Assembly (NCBI GenBank): GCA_951799405.1
Contig: OX637356.1
Span: 12,547,229-12,611,228, forward strand
Length of the DNA stretch: 64,000 nt
Direction of reading: 5' to 3'
Source of the DNA: Agapetus fuscipes
Lineage: Eukaryota; Arthropoda; Insecta; Trichoptera; Glossosomatidae
Below the pieces are notes generated by a model that worked only from the letters and a program-made list of their open reading frames with translations, ran no database searches and was not told the DNA's origin. The first letter of the stretch is position 1. The number at the start of each line of letters is the position of its first letter. This document shows positions 39,985 through 51,049 of this stretch, piece by piece. Made by a program: the position numbers and the translations under genes.

Positions 39985-40315
39985 CCGGTCGATAGCTCAG
40001 GTGGTAGAGTGCTTGCATTCCATGCCGAAAGCTCGGGTTCGAATCCCACCGAGGGTGTCAGAAATGATTTCCCGTTTCGGTGTTTATTTCAAACCCCAAA
40101 ATAAAATACCGGCAAGGTTTACTCAGCCTTCACAAGAAATGAGTACCAGCACCCTCGGGAGCTGGGAAACCTCCACTTCAACTGAAGTGGTTGGCGTAAG
40201 GCCGGCCCCCTTACCTGTAAAAATAAATAGGTTCACTCGCCACACGCGACCCCTTCGGGGATAACGCGGCAAGAAGTTACACTATATGTGTAGCTTAGTT
40301 GCGTTTGCGTTGCGA
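39985..40315 (+). repeat. SINE-B, best-preserved full-length copy
   Basis: The tRNA-like head has ggtcgatagctcaggtggta (A box within tagctcaggtgg) and gctcgggttcgaatcccacc (B box). The body follows: gggtgtcagaaatgatttcc, the gtttatttcaaaccccaaaa segment, actcagccttcacaagaaat, cttcaactgaagtggttggc and acgcggcaagaagttacact to ttgcgt. Length about 330 bp. The head departs from a functional tRNA in its anticodon arm, so it is a SINE, not a gene. It is probably the reference for the family. Confidence 0.93.
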
Positions 40316-40608
40316 TATGGTTCCTGGCGCTATGCACTCAAGCAGTCATAATTCTTTAGAGCACGGTCAAACACCTCATTGAAGATCCTTATAAAATAAA
40401 GTAAGAAAAACCCTCACAGAGTATACCTTGCCAAAACTATAACTATTAGTTTGAAATACAAAATGAAACTTAAAATAATTTCTGGCTCACTTGATGGTGA
40501 TTTTTAACACAAAAAAGTACAGCTGGACAATAGTTACACAAAAAGAAAAACATTTTAATTTCTAGGTTCATTGTAAAGAAAATAAAGGTAAAGGACTACG
40601 AAATGTCA
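40316..40608. other. Unassigned DNA
   Basis: AT-rich; no frame or repeat. Confidence 0.45.
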
Positions 40609-40610
40609 TA

Positions 40611-41002
40611 TTGACGGTCAAAACGACATAGGGCATAAGCGACGTTTTGGTCGAAAATGAGTTATGAATGCTATCCTACTTAAAATTCCCGTGGCTGTAC
40701 GATGACTTTTTTGTCGTTTATGCCCAAACAAAAACAGCGTTTTCACAGTATGGTTTTGATGTAACCGACGAAATTATTGACCTTTTTTGTCCGAAAGGCG
40801 CTTGTGACATAACGCCTCGTAAAACAACGTAAAATCACATAAATAGACTTGCATTATTTTTTAAAGTTCTGGAGTTGTTTTGATTTTAATGATGAATAAA
40901 AAAAAAAGTGATGCTCATTTTTCTGCCATCTTTAAACTTTAAACTGCTTTTCTGAACAATTTAATTTTTGTCGCTTATGCCCTTTATCATTTTAACCGTC
41001 AA
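40611..41002. mobile_element. MITE-H with long terminal inverted repeats
   Basis: Left ttgacggtcaaaacgacata then gggcataagcgac, and right gtcgcttatgccctttatca then accgtcaa, pair over about 32 nt with a few mismatches. TA lies at both edges (40609-40610 and 41003-41004), as for Tc1/mariner-type insertions. 392 bp, no frame. Confidence 0.8.
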
Positions 41003-41394
41003 TATGCTTTTCTACCTTAACGCTACTCAGAGTTAACTAAAGAAAGTAAGTACAGTTTACGCTAACGACTCACTCTGGATAGCATTGCATGACATTAATC
41101 TAAAGTAACACCATCTCTGTGTAAGCAGATCTCGACAAAGAAATTTCCAGAAGCGAGACGAACCGGCACACGTCCATGTAACGCTACTGTAAGCCACTTT
41201 GAAACACGACTCCGCATATCCGACGCTAGAAACAACTGGAAAAACTCAAGTTTCCTGTACCAAGAGTATAACATATTGCACAAGTCTCACCTTCAGGATG
41301 TAAATAGAGGTAGACGTGTTAGTGATGTCCTAAAGAAAAAGTACAGTAAATTCATATAGAAATAGTGGATTATGAACAACTGACGAAAATAGTG
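41003..41394. other. Unassigned DNA
   Basis: A 62-codon minus frame (41095-41283) lies in a region of nearly balanced composition, but I recognise nothing in it. Confidence 0.4.
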
Positions 41395-41535
41395 AACAAA
41401 AGGGATGTCGAAGGTAAGCATGTAAAGGAAAGACTGAGAAGAAAATGGATTGATGAAAATAAATAAAATACGCCAGATGGTAAAATGACTGGGATCCATA
41501 GGGTGAAAAAAGGGATGAGCATGAAAGAACAAAGT
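41395..41535 (+). pseudogene. LINE-X, highly decayed
   Basis: gtaaaggaaagactgagaag, aaaatggattgatgaaaa and caaagttatgaatgtgaagg follow the spacing of the basic GRPRK.W region and the final segments. Resemblance only. Confidence 0.4.
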
Positions 41536-41939
41536 TATGAATGTGAAGGAGATAAATTAAAAGTGAAAAGATAGAACAAAGTGGGCAGATTTACAATTAA
41601 AGGGTTTGTTGATTGTATATTTAGTAATTTCACACCGTAAATTTGATTCCATTCGTGATTAAGAGTTCGATTCCCAAAATACCAAAAAAAAAACATTTCA
41701 TTTTTCAAGTACTCTCTTTGTTGAATTGGAAATTGATCTGCCTCTATCAGAAGACTGGATTATTTTTTTTATCCAGGCTTGCATCGGTTGGTCCTGTCTT
41801 CCAAAATTGACACTGACTGAGCTCTTGAGCTCTTAAGGTATGGTTCGCACAACAATAGCGCTCATATTAACGTATAACAATCAAAAAGAGGAATCTCTGT
41901 CAATTGAGCTATAGGCATACGAGCTGGAGTCGCTATAAT
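41536..41939. other. Unassigned DNA with a SINE-A scrap
   Basis: About 41645-41735 (gattccattcgtgattaaga, a B-box-like agttcgattccc, then tttcaagtactctctttgtt) resembles a decayed plus SINE-A head. Confidence 0.4.
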
Positions 41940-42160
41940 CTATAATCTACGTTGCAAAGATATTAAATTTAATATTTATATCATGTGCAATCCCATAAAC
42001 AGACACGTATAAGTTCGCGCTAACACAGGCCGCATGTGAACTTACAACATAAATACCCTGCAACTCTTGCCGACCCTCACTGAAACAGAGGTGAGATTGG
42101 CAAAGTGAACCATTATTTTACAGTATGGGTGGTCAGCCTCATACTAACCTATGAGCCACA
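41940..42160 (-). repeat. R1, subfamily I
   Basis: ctacgttgcaaagatattaa, cataaacagacacg, aggccgcatgtgaact, cctgcaactcttgccgaccc, actaacctatgagccac. Confidence 0.87.
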
Positions 42161-42595
42161 TAAATAAAAACTGAACAAGGAAAAAAACTGACAAGAACAG
42201 AAAGTCGTATTATATTTTTTTGTATAAGATATGAAATTTTTAGTTCAACTATTTACCTAATTATGATGCTTAGCATGTTAACCGGACTATATCATGAAAC
42301 TGTATGGGAAATGATGACAAAGGAATCACATGCCTCTACTGTAAGTAATATGGTCCGTTGGTTTGGAAGCAAGTACGGTCTGCCCATCTAATAGGCAGAC
42401 ATACTATATGTAACACAAACCACAATGGACCCTATGTGGTTACGGCATACAAGTGGATCTGATATACAGGCATGTGCGTACGTTTACACGATGATAGAAG
42501 CGGAAGAAAACACAGGGAAACAAGACTGGTAAAAAGAAAAATGTATATTGTATTTGACAGGTAAATCGAGTAAGGTTAGAAGAATAAAATACACT
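42161..42595. other. Unassigned DNA
   Basis: No recognised repeat or frame. Confidence 0.45.
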
Positions 42596-42597
42596 TG

Positions 42598-43018
42598 ACA
42601 GGTATTTAGTCCAGTAGTTAGTGCTACGATCTTGTTTTGAGTCCGATTACTGGAAGAGCACAAAAAAAACTTTTAAATACGTACATCGCTGGGTTAATGC
42701 ATACTCACAATGTGTACTGTGTACTCACACGGGTTCGAATCCCGCCGAGGCAAGGGTGTCAGAAATGATTTCCCGTTTCGGTGTTTATTTCAAACCCCAT
42801 AATAAAAATACCGGCAAGGTTTACTCAGCCTTCCCAAGAAATGAGTACCAGCCCTCTCGGGAGCTGGGAAACTCCCATTTCATCTGAAGTGGTTGGCGTA
42901 AGGCCGGCCCCCTTACCTGTAAAAATAAATAGGTTCAACTCGCTACATGCGACTCCCTCGGGGATAACGCGGCAAGAAGTTACACTATATGTGTAGCTTG
43001 GTTGCGTTTTAGCGTTTA
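42598..43018 (+). repeat. SINE-A fragment followed by SINE-B
   Basis: 42598-42700 is a SINE-A head (tttagtccagtagttagtgc, agagcacaaaaaaa, acatcgctgggttaatgc). At about 42728 SINE-B starts within its B box (gggttcgaatcccgccgagg) and runs to gtgtagcttggttgcgtttt. Most of the SINE-B A box is lost. Confidence 0.85.
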
Positions 43019-43534
43019 CAATGTCAATACAAAAAACCGTCGATCTTTCAAATAATTATATTTTAGTTGCCTTTTCGGAGCTGTTAGATTAGTGGACAAA
43101 CGTTTCAAAAGTGTAATTAAATTCTGTGAAAAGATCACATAAGTTGCTGGAGAAACCTTTCACATCTCCAGTCAGGGTCAGTCTCCCCTCCACTGACCCA
43201 CGCCCTGTATATCCATCCCATCCAGGGATGTGTCACAGGACTCGCATGCAAAATTTATGTGAGATGCGAGTGGCAGAAGGCCCTCCCGTGAAGCTACACT
43301 TTCCCAAGTGCTTACACAATGCAAAGGAGGCTCAGAAATCACTGAAAGATTATAGCCGTGGGGGTTCAGGGCTCGAGGATTTTAAATTTACAAACAAAAA
43401 TGCTAAGTGATTCTGAGCGTCTTGACATATGACTGAAGGCTTTGAATTTGAGATGCTACTACTGAGACTGTTTGGGAGGCGCTCTCCTGACAACATAAGT
43501 GGCCAACCACCTAGAGGTGGAAAATAATAAAGAA
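43019..43534 (+). other. Unassigned, with a 94-codon frame
   Basis: 43126-43410 is open (MKRSHKLLEKPFTSPVRV...) and richer in G and C than its surroundings, but I recognise no domain. It lies directly upstream of LINE-X sequence on the same strand and could be decayed LINE sequence. Confidence 0.3.
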
Positions 43535-43865
43535 AAATAGAAAGAATGTGATGAGATGGTTTGGGCATGTAGAAAGAATGAATGATGATAGACTGACAAA
43601 GTATGTATACAAAGAAAGTGTGAACGAAAAAAGAGGGAAGGGACGACCGAGAAAAGTATGGAGTGATCAGATTGAGGAGATTGTGAAAGAATGGGATATA
43701 CAAAGTGAGCGTAAAATAAGAGAATGCATGAAAAAGGTAATGGATATGAATGAATTGAAAGAGGTATGTAAGGATAGGAAAAATATGGAGGCAACTCTGC
43801 AGAGGCTCTGGCCACTCCTAGCGGAATGGCGACAGAGTTACAGTTTACAGTTACAGTATGTCTAA
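43535..43865 (+). pseudogene. LINE-X reverse-transcriptase C-terminal fragment, best plus copy
   Basis: The frame reads MMRWFGHVERMNDDRLTKYV, YKESVNEKRGKGRPRKVW, SDQIEEIVKEWDIQSERK and MKKVMDMNELKEVCKDRK. Near 43787 an extra base relative to the copy at 2606 shifts the frame, so the last residues (KWRQLCRGS in the other copy) become NMEATLQRLW. The sequence then runs through gccactcctagcggaatggc into a ttacag tandem tail. Like the minus copy at 2606 it lacks endonuclease and polymerase domains. It may derive from the same master element. Confidence 0.87.
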
Positions 43866-44149
43866 TTAGACCGACGAGTTCTCGCCATAGCTAGCACAAA
43901 ACTTTGAAAAAGCCTCAAAGTGGAGAAACCTGTGATATTTCAATTAAGAATCTAACAGTTTATTGCAAATATCAAATTGTATTTTCCTTATAAATAAGCT
44001 GTCCCCTCACATCACAACCGCAGCACTGATTTTACATCACGCGTAGTAGCACATACAAGGGAGGCATGTGCGTGCTAAGGAAAACAGTGTGTGAGAAGGC
44101 GCAGGTGTCCGCTAGGAGAAATTGTAGATTGTTATAATGGGGAAGCCGG
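43866..44149. other. Unassigned DNA
   Basis: No repeat or frame recognised before the foldback element. Confidence 0.45.
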
Positions 44150-44890
44150 TTCCATGTTAGAACGACCCAGCGACAGAACGACACAGCGGTTCCTTAGAGT
44201 CATGCAATAGCCTCTGCTCTGGAGGACTTTCTTTTCTTTGACACGAATAGAGTTACACTAGCTGATTAACTTCATCGGGAAGGCCCTCAGCCACTTGAAA
44301 AAAAATTGTAATGTTGTTCACCGAGTGAAGCAACTCCGCATGAGTTGTATGAACTGGGTGGGAGGTGGTGGGAGAGTGCCATATCAGAACGACACTTGAC
44401 AGAACATCACATGAAAGAACGACACATGACATAACGACATATGACAGCACGACACAGTGACAAATGGAAACATGACGTAGCGATATATGACAGAACTGAG
44501 AACGACACAGTAACAAAACGACACATGAGAAAACGACACATGAACATCACAATGACAGTACATTACAATGACTAAACATCACTATGACAAAACATCACAA
44601 AACAGAAAAAACCTAAACGGCATGGCAAATGAGAAAACGGAACTCATGCAACTCACTCATGAACTCATTCGATTTGGTAAAGCTTATAAAAAAAAATAAC
44701 GCCCCCGATTATCACTATTATATGAAGTTACCTAAATAAGCTGCACGTAAAGAGCAACTTCTTAACACGATATTCCCGCAGAAGTCGCATATGGGTTGTG
44801 GACGCTAATGTTCTGTCACGTGTTGTTCAGTCATATTTCGTTATTTCACGTGTCGTTCTATCATGTGTCGTTTTGTCACTGTGCCGGGGA
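44150..44890. mobile_element. Foldback element D2 with 15-bp minisatellite arms
   Basis: The outer left end ggttccatgttagaacgacc is followed by insertion-like DNA to about 44385. The main left array (44390-44640: acatgacataacgac-type units) follows, and the right array (about 44815-44885: tgtcgttctatcatgtgtcg) is its reverse complement. A run of ten or so G lies just beyond, at about 44925-44936. Confidence 0.7.
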
Positions 44891-45099
44891 AAACGCCTGA
44901 GGGTGGGAGAGTGAGATGGGAGAGGGGGGGGGGGGAAATCACAGCTTAGTTATGATAATATTGTAGTACACCTATATTATTTGCGAATACCTATGTTGTT
45001 TCTCAAGAAAAGTGAATTTCTTCGGTAACAAAATCAAGCTTCAGTTACAAGGAATTGTAGTATTTGCTAGATACGAGCCTTATAGAATCAAAAACCTAT

Positions 45100-45775
45100 T
45101 GACCGGCCCGTAGTCTAGTGGTTAGCGCTAGCGAAGGTCGTAAAAAGATTCTCGGCGGAGCGCAAAAAAATATATCATTTATATTTTCAAATATTATCTT
45201 CGCTGGGTTGAACAACTGATATACCATAACCAAAGACCGGCCACCAAGGTCCATCCAGCCTTACAGCAACTGGGTCTTGCTTGAGAATTGGCGCTTTATA
45301 TAGCTCTACGAGCGTGCATTTGAAGTTACTGGTCTTCTGGCCTGCCTCAACCTATGAGAGAGCTAGAGGACCATGGAATTACAAAATGCACTGAAGACAA
45401 ACAAATTTCTGGCATCATTTGCACATGTGCCCTTGGAGTGACTACATCACGAAACGGCGCTCTAAAGAAATCACCAACTTATCATCATCATTATCATCGT
45501 ATTGGGCTCTTGAGGTGTCTATCTATCTAAATCTAAATCTAAGTTGCAAAGATACGTATCATTGAGAATCATATTAAATGCATTCCCGCAAGCAGACACG
45601 CATAATTTCACACTCACACATGCCGCATGTGGACCTACAATATAAAAACCCAATCTCAAATGAACATAAGCCCTGCAACTCTTGCCGACCTTTCCTGAAT
45701 CAGGGCCCCAGGGGTGACATCGGCAAAGTGTGATGCACACAAAAACTGCGCTCACGAAATAAACCATCCTAATGC
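45100..45775 (+). repeat. SINE-A interrupted twice
   Basis: 45100-45320 is the head to the gcgctttatatagc block. At about 45500 the family resumes with gggctcttgaggtgt, and after R1 the tail tgatgcacacaaaaactgcg, caaataaaccatcctaatgc completes it (45731-45775). The stretch 45322-45498 is a separate unidentified insert. Confidence 0.75.
45516..45733 (-). repeat. R1 inserted in SINE-A
   Basis: taaatctaagttgcaaagat, cccgcaagcagacacgcata, ccgcatgtggacctacaata, cctgcaactcttgccgacct. Truncated at its start (ggcaaagtg), exactly where the SINE tail resumes. Confidence 0.85.
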
Positions 45776-46084
45776 TATATTAAACTATATACTTCTTTTC
45801 TTTTTTGTGCATAAAGTTGTAACGACACCGTTGGCATTACCCGATGAAGGTACATGTGCGCATAGAGAACAATTTGACCATTGTAAGGGTAGTTTGATCA
45901 GAGAAGTAATATCCAATAAGAGCGTACCGGGCGAGTCTTAATGAAGATTAATGTTTCGTGCAGAGAATAAAACGTTTATGGCAGCATCCCTTAAAGGCCG
46001 TTCACACGAATCGAGCGAGATTGCACAAGTAGAAAGGAGTGTGCAAAATCTAGCGTACAGAAACCAACGTGAATAGGTTCCAGA
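45776..46084. other. Unassigned DNA
   Basis: No frame or repeat. The 75-codon frame here begins inside R1 and is chance. Confidence 0.45.
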
Positions 46085-46262
46085 GACAGTAATAATAAAA
46101 GTATTAGGATGATTCATTTCGTGAGCGCTGTTTTTTTTGTGTGAATCACACCTCAAGAGCCATGTGCGAGCTTGGTCATCGCTGTAGAAAGCGCCAGTTC
46201 TCAAGCAAGACCCAATTGCTGTAAGACTGGATAGAACTTTGATTACCGGTTTTTGGTAAAGG
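46085..46262 (-). repeat. SINE-A 3' half
   Basis: On the minus strand: accggtaatcaaagttctat, ccagtcttacagcaattggg, tcttgcttgagaactggcgc, agcgctcacgaaatgaatca. Confidence 0.85.
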
Positions 46263-46265
46263 TAT

Positions 46266-46605
46266 ATGTTATTCCTTGACTTATAGGTTGGTATGAGGCT
46301 AGATTGATTGATTAGATTGGTGAAATTGTGAAAGAATGGGATATACATAGCGAATGAATCCTTGACTTATAGGTTGGTATGAGGCTGACCACCCATACTG
46401 TACAAAATGGTTCACTTTGCCAATGTCACCCTTGTGTCAGGGAAGGTCGGCAAAAGTTGTAGGGCTTATGTTCATTTGGGGTTTGGAATTTATTTGTAAG
46501 TACACATTCAGCATTTGTAAGCGCGAACTACACGTGCTTGTTTGTGGGCATTCATCTGAGAGCTTTAAATGAATGTATCCTTGCAACTTAGATTTTAGAT
46601 TATAG
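46266..46605 (+). repeat. R1 5' scrap, LINE-X scrap, then full R1 subfamily II
   Basis: 46266-46300 is an R1 start (ccttgacttataggttggta). 46318-46353 is LINE-X (gaaattgtgaaagaatggga). A full R1 starts at 46351 and ends at about 46605 (ttgcaacttagattttagat). Confidence 0.85.
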
Positions 46606-46649
46606 AGATTATATATTATGCATTTTTTCATCCAGCATGTAATTTGTAG

Positions 46650-46735
46650 GTCTTTGACACTTGTTGGAGTGTCATTGAGATGATAGAAGTATTGGTGAGG
46701 TGGTATTTGATGTCCTTATCCTTTGTAGCAGGGTT
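46650..46735 (+). repeat. Family-E fragment
   Basis: tttgacacttgttggagtgt, ggtatttgatgtccttatcc. It matches the middle of the 51590 copy. Confidence 0.5.
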
Positions 46736-46849
46736 TTAGCCGCAAAGCAGAAAAAATATTTCTTCAGTGTAAACATCTAAGCAACATTGTGCGCGGATAG
46801 TACTTGGATGGGTTACCGCTCAGGTACACCGCGTGTCGTTGGCATCTTG

Positions 46850-47140
46850 GGCCGGTCCGTAGTCCAGTGGCAACACTTCGGACTCGTAAATGGAAGGTTG
46901 TAGATTCGGATCCCGGCGGAGCCCAAAAAATATACCATTTATATTTCGAATGTGCTCTTCGCTGAGTTGAAAAATCCATAAACCTTTACCAAAGACCGGT
47001 CACTGAAAGATCCATCCAACCTTACAACAACTGGATCTTGCTTGAGAATTGGCGCTTTCTACAGCAACGACCAAGCTCGCAGAGGGCTCTTGAAGTGTGA
47101 TACACACAAAAACAGCGCTCACCAAGTAAATCATCCAAAT
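46850..47140 (+). repeat. SINE-A, full length
   Basis: Head gggccggtccgtagtccagt, ttcggactcgtaaatggaag, B box gtagattcggatcccggcgg; core ggagcccaaaaaatatacca, gctgagttgaaaaatccata; 3' gatcttgcttgagaattggc, caaaaacagcgctcaccaag then aaatcatccaa. About 290 bp; with 3731 it is the best guide to the family. Confidence 0.92.
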
Positions 47141-47400
47141 ATTTTTATTTTATTTATTTATCTCAAGTGCCCCCTGTAATTAAGTCATCGCTACAGAATC
47201 TTCTAATTACTCAAGCAAAACTGGATGAACCTTTGATGAAAGCACATACATTTTACAACCCAGCGAAGAGAATCTTTTTTTTTTTTTTTGTATGCCCTGT
47301 CGAGAATGGAGTCCAAGACTTCCAAATACCGAGTCCGTAGCGTCAACCGCAGCTACACTACGGATCAGTAACTTTTGGCTAGTAATCACTCGCTGCAAGG
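47141..47400 (-). repeat. SINE-A, degraded minus copy
   Basis: From 47190: actggatgaacctttgatga, tacaacccagcgaagagaat and a 19-nt T run (plus strand), then a head remnant near 47300-47370. Preceded by unassigned DNA. Confidence 0.6.
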
Positions 47401-47744
47401 TACTAGACTGGTGTGAACCGGGAATCCGCCGACGGGATGATCGCTATTCTTCAGGTAATTTCTTTATCAACTTTACTATCAGTAAACTTTGTTATTTCTC
47501 TATAAAGTGGATCAACGCTCGCAAACTCTCTCAAACGATCTCCTCTTCCTGCTGGTGGGGAGGAGAGACATTTCTCACCCCGCCTCCACGTAATTACTCT
47601 CGAGTTTTCGGAGGCGATAAATGCTTCATTGCAAAAATTTCACTAATAAAATGTTGATTAATTTAATGTTTAAGTTTTCGGCAGAAAGTTTACAATGTTT
47701 TTATAGGTTTCACGAATATATGGATGAAGAAGTTTTCTATTATT
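47401..47744. other. Unassigned DNA
   Basis: A 121-codon plus frame (47292-47657) crosses the SINE edge and is not a gene on this evidence. Confidence 0.4.
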
Positions 47745-48260
47745 GATCTAAATCTAAGCTGCAAAGATATATATCATTTAAAATTCATATTAAACGCATT
47801 CCCACACGCAGACATGTATAATTTCGCGATAACACATGCCGCATGAGGACCTAGAATATAAAAACCCAATCTCAAATGAACATAAGCCCTGCAACTCTTG
47901 CCGAACTTCATTGAAACAGGGGTGACATTGGCAAAGTGTTTTTTTTTTTACAGTACGGGTGGTCAGCCGCATACCAACCTATAAGTCAAGGAACATACAC
48001 GACAAATTACATTTTTTAAATCAATAAATAATAATATATATGGACATCAAAAACTAAAACATAAAACAAATTTCACTTTAATAAACCCCAGCCGCCAACA
48101 TTACAGATCAACCGCCATTTCTTTCTGTCCTTACATACTTCTTTCATTTCCTCCAGAGTCATAACCTTCTTCATACAGGCTCTTATTTTGTTACGACTCT
48201 GGATATTCCATTCATTCGTATATAAAGAGAAATAAAGGTTATAAAATAAGAAATACAAAA
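47745..48260 (-). repeat. R1 followed on its strand by upstream LINE-X end
   Basis: R1 is at 47745-47997 (tctaagctgcaaagatatat to accaacctataagtcaagga). About 110 bp further, 48090-48260 is the LINE-X C-terminal frame on the minus strand (SRNKIRACMKKVMTLEEMKE, VCKDRKKWRLICNVGG). On the minus strand the order is LINE-X, spacer, R1, as at 23369-23640. Confidence 0.85.
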
Positions 48261-48544
48261 ATTAACGTTATAATATGTTTTAGTTTATGATGGATAACAA
48301 TTTTAGGAAGTGACGCTTCCAAAGCATCAAAAGCAGTGATGTCTCTCCGACAAGTGACGTCACTCTGAAGATGGCTGGGTAAACCTGAGAGCTGACAGCG
48401 GCACGCTTGTTGTAATCAAATACGAAACAAAAGCTTGTTTGCGATTTCAACTTTCCAACGGGTTTCAAAATTGTAACTTATCTGGTGTGAACGCACCAAG
48501 GAATTCAATAAATAATAATAATAACTAAATTAGGCTGATTTACA
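48261..48544. other. Unassigned DNA
   Basis: No repeat recognised; an AAT run at 48508-48523. Confidence 0.45.
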
Positions 48545-48830
48545 GTTCCTTGACTTATAGGTTGGTGTGCGGCTGACCACCTATACTGTAAAAAATGGTT
48601 CACTTTGCCAATGTCAAGAGTTGCAGGGCTTATGTTTATTTGAGATTGGGTTTTTATAATGTAGGTCAACATGCGGCATGTGTTAGCGCGAAATTATACA
48701 TGTCTGCTTGTGGGAATGCATTTAATATAAATCTTAAATGATATTTATCTTTGCAGCTTAGATTAGATTAGATTAGATTATTTGGTGAGCGCCATTTTTG
48801 TGTGTATCACACCTCAAGAGCCCTCTATAT
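48545..48830. repeat. R1 (plus) joined to a SINE-A tail (minus)
   Basis: R1: ccttgacttataggttggtg to ttagattagattagattatt, with part of the region after caatgtca deleted. SINE-A tail: ggtgagcgccatttttgtgt, atcacacctcaagagccctc. Confidence 0.85.
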
Positions 48831-48999
48831 TTAAAATTATTATTACACGATGACACTACAAGTTAAAGTATTTTTAAATTGTTATATTTTTATGGTTTGG
48901 AGAGCTATGAAAAAACTAAACATTTCAATCTCGACAATAAAAAAAATGAAATTATTTATTGATAACAAAAAAATGCATTTATTCTTTAGGATTAGTTTC
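48831..48999. other. AT-rich DNA
   Basis: Nothing recognised. Confidence 0.45.
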
Positions 49000-49195
49000 T
49001 TGAGTTTTAGGTTGGTATGAGGCCGATCACCCACTGTAAAAATGATTCAATTGATCAATGTCATCCAGGGCTTCAGTTCACTTAAGGTTTTTATGCTGTA
49101 AGTCCATGTGCGGCATGTGTAAGTTCGAACTAAGTGTCTGCTTGTGAGAATGCATGTTATATGAATCTTAAATTTGAATATATCTTTTCAACGTC
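49000..49195 (+). repeat. R1, shortened
   Basis: ttttaggttggtatgaggcc, cccactgtaaaaatgattca, gcggcatgtgtaagttcgaa, atgaatcttaaatttgaata. About 50 bp are deleted in the middle. Confidence 0.8.
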
Positions 49196-49664
49196 CTTCA
49201 CATTTATGGTTTTTTATGCTGAGATGTTAATACCGAGAAGAAGTAGTTTTTTGTTGTTGTAATATATATCGCACATACGAATATCAATGCCACTCCTGTA
49301 ACAAGAAAACGGGGCAAGAGTTGCAGAGTTCTTTGTTTAATGTTAAGATTATCTTTTGAAATTATGTAGCATGTTTAAACGCGATTGCTGGAGGGTGCGC
49401 ATGGAGTGTGAATCTCAATTGTTAATCCACAACTAAGAATCAAACGGTATCGATTAATTTATTAGAAAGCAGGTTACCGATGATTTTTATCGGTTAAACA
49501 ATAACTAGGACGAAACTCTTAAGGTAAATGTGATGCAATAATAAATTGTGCTATCAAAAATTTCAATTAAATAATTAATAAATCTGATAACAACTAATTA
49601 TTTATCATTGTATAATCTATTAAAAATGCTTAGATTTATATAATACACGACCAAAAGCAGACAC
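49196..49664. other. AT-rich DNA with possible R1 relic
   Basis: 49290-49420 has R1-like phrases (atgccactcctgtaacaaga, ggggcaagagttgcagagtt) in plus order; the start and end are unrecognisable. Confidence 0.45.
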
Positions 49665-49820
49665 TTTTAAGTTATCGCTTACACATGATGCGTGCTACCT
49701 ACTTACTAAGAAATAAAACACTTTACTTAATTTCCCTGAAACAGGGGTGAGTTCGGCAAGATTGAACCAAAGTTTACGGTTTAAGTGATCAGCTTAATGC
49801 CCACCTAGAAGTCAAGGAAC
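49665..49820 (-). repeat. R1, decayed
   Basis: aaaagcagacacttttaagt, tccctgaaacaggggtgagt and cacctagaagtcaaggaaca. Much of the middle is altered. Confidence 0.7.
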
Positions 49821-49993
49821 AAATTGAGGTTATTCTTGTCAGATTTCTTTATCCCCAGTATAAAAGAAGTGCGTAAATTAGAATATAGAAAACAATTTGG
49901 ATGAAAACTAAATCATTCCCTAGTGGTGCCGTTTTACCTTCCATGCATTTTTCTACTTACATGATCGAGAGAATTTACGCGATATTGTGTATA
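49821..49993. other. Unassigned DNA
   Basis: Short gap before MITE-C; nothing recognised. Confidence 0.4.
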
Positions 49994-50238
49994 CAGTAAC
50001 CTTAGTACAAGTTGCAAAACTTGAGTAAAGTAAAGTTTACGAAAGTATTAAAGCGTGATTTTCCCCAAAATCTGCCGTTTTTGTTTGTTTGAACTTGATT
50101 TTCTTCATCACTAAAACTCTTTTGCTTAGACCATAAAGTGTAATAAACAAAAACGGCACATTTTGGGGGAAACCACTCTTTACTACTTTCCGTAAACTTT
50201 ACTTAACTCAAGTTTTGCAACTCGTACTAAGGGTACAG
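49994..50238. repeat. MITE-C copy 3
   Basis: From cagtaaccttagtacaagtt to ctcgtactaagggtacag. Centre in the same orientation as copies 1 and 2. Confidence 0.92.
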
Positions 50239-50802
50239 GTCTCGAGGTAAACAGGTCAAAATGAAATAACTTAGAAATATTACAAAAAATCAGAAGAAGA
50301 GAAAAGTGTATTCAAAATGATGAATAAAATTAATTATTGTTACTTTCGGGATGACTTCGCTAAAAAAAAATGGCCGCCATAAAGAGCGATCAAATTTTGA
50401 AAAGAAAGGCCCAGAAATAGATTGCATTATGACTTTATTATCACGAGCGGGCAATATAAAGTCTGTGCCGCGAGGCGACTTCACTTTTCCCGCCGAAATC
50501 GTCCAATAAACGAGGAATATTGCGATTTTAATACATTTTTATCGGCTTATTATGCGTTATGATTCCCTTCGACTCGGAATGATTCGTCCGTGATTTTTGC
50601 AACGCGAATCTTTCGCTTCGAGAATAGGTACCCAAGTCAACCAAAGTGTCTGTAAAATAAAATCTATGGAAAATAAGACAGCGATTCTAACGAACTTTAT
50701 TATTTTTAATTTTTTGTTTGAAAAAATAATTACTATTTCAAAGAAAAAACAAGATTTTATATTCATATACCATTCTTTCTGTGTTTTTTAAATTAAACCT
50801 TT
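50239..50802. other. Unassigned DNA
   Basis: Between two MITE-C copies. No frame longer than 70 codons. Confidence 0.45.
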
Positions 50803-50804
50803 AC

Positions 50805-50980
50805 CCTGAGTACGAGTTGCAAAACTTGAGTGGTTTTCCCCAAAATCGGCCGTTAACTCTTTTGCTAAGACCATAAAGGATAAGAAACAAAAACGGCAGA
50901 TTTTGGGGAAAACTTCTCTTTAATATTTTCCGTAAACTTTACTAAATACTCAAGTTTTGCAACTCGTTCTAAGGGTTCTG
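50805..50980. repeat. MITE-C copy 4, internally deleted
   Basis: Terminal arms taccctgagtacgagttgca and tgcaactcgttctaagggtt are present. The left arm lacks its inner part (gtaaagtttac to agagtg), and the centre is shortened to 176 bp. Confidence 0.88.
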
Positions 50981-51049
50981 ATGATGGACTGAGGATCGAA
51001 AACGTTTGTATTTTTTTAACATACACAATAGTAAAAATTAACATCACCT

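Noticed and set aside
39985..40060. tRNA gene suggested by A and B boxes
   Set aside because: The head is followed by the SINE-B body found at many loci, and the anticodon arm does not fold into a standard 5-bp stem and 7-nt loop.
44390..44640. CRISPR-like array
   Set aside because: Short 15-bp units are directly adjacent without unique spacers, units are degenerate, and the array is mirrored in inverse orientation; the genome is eukaryotic.
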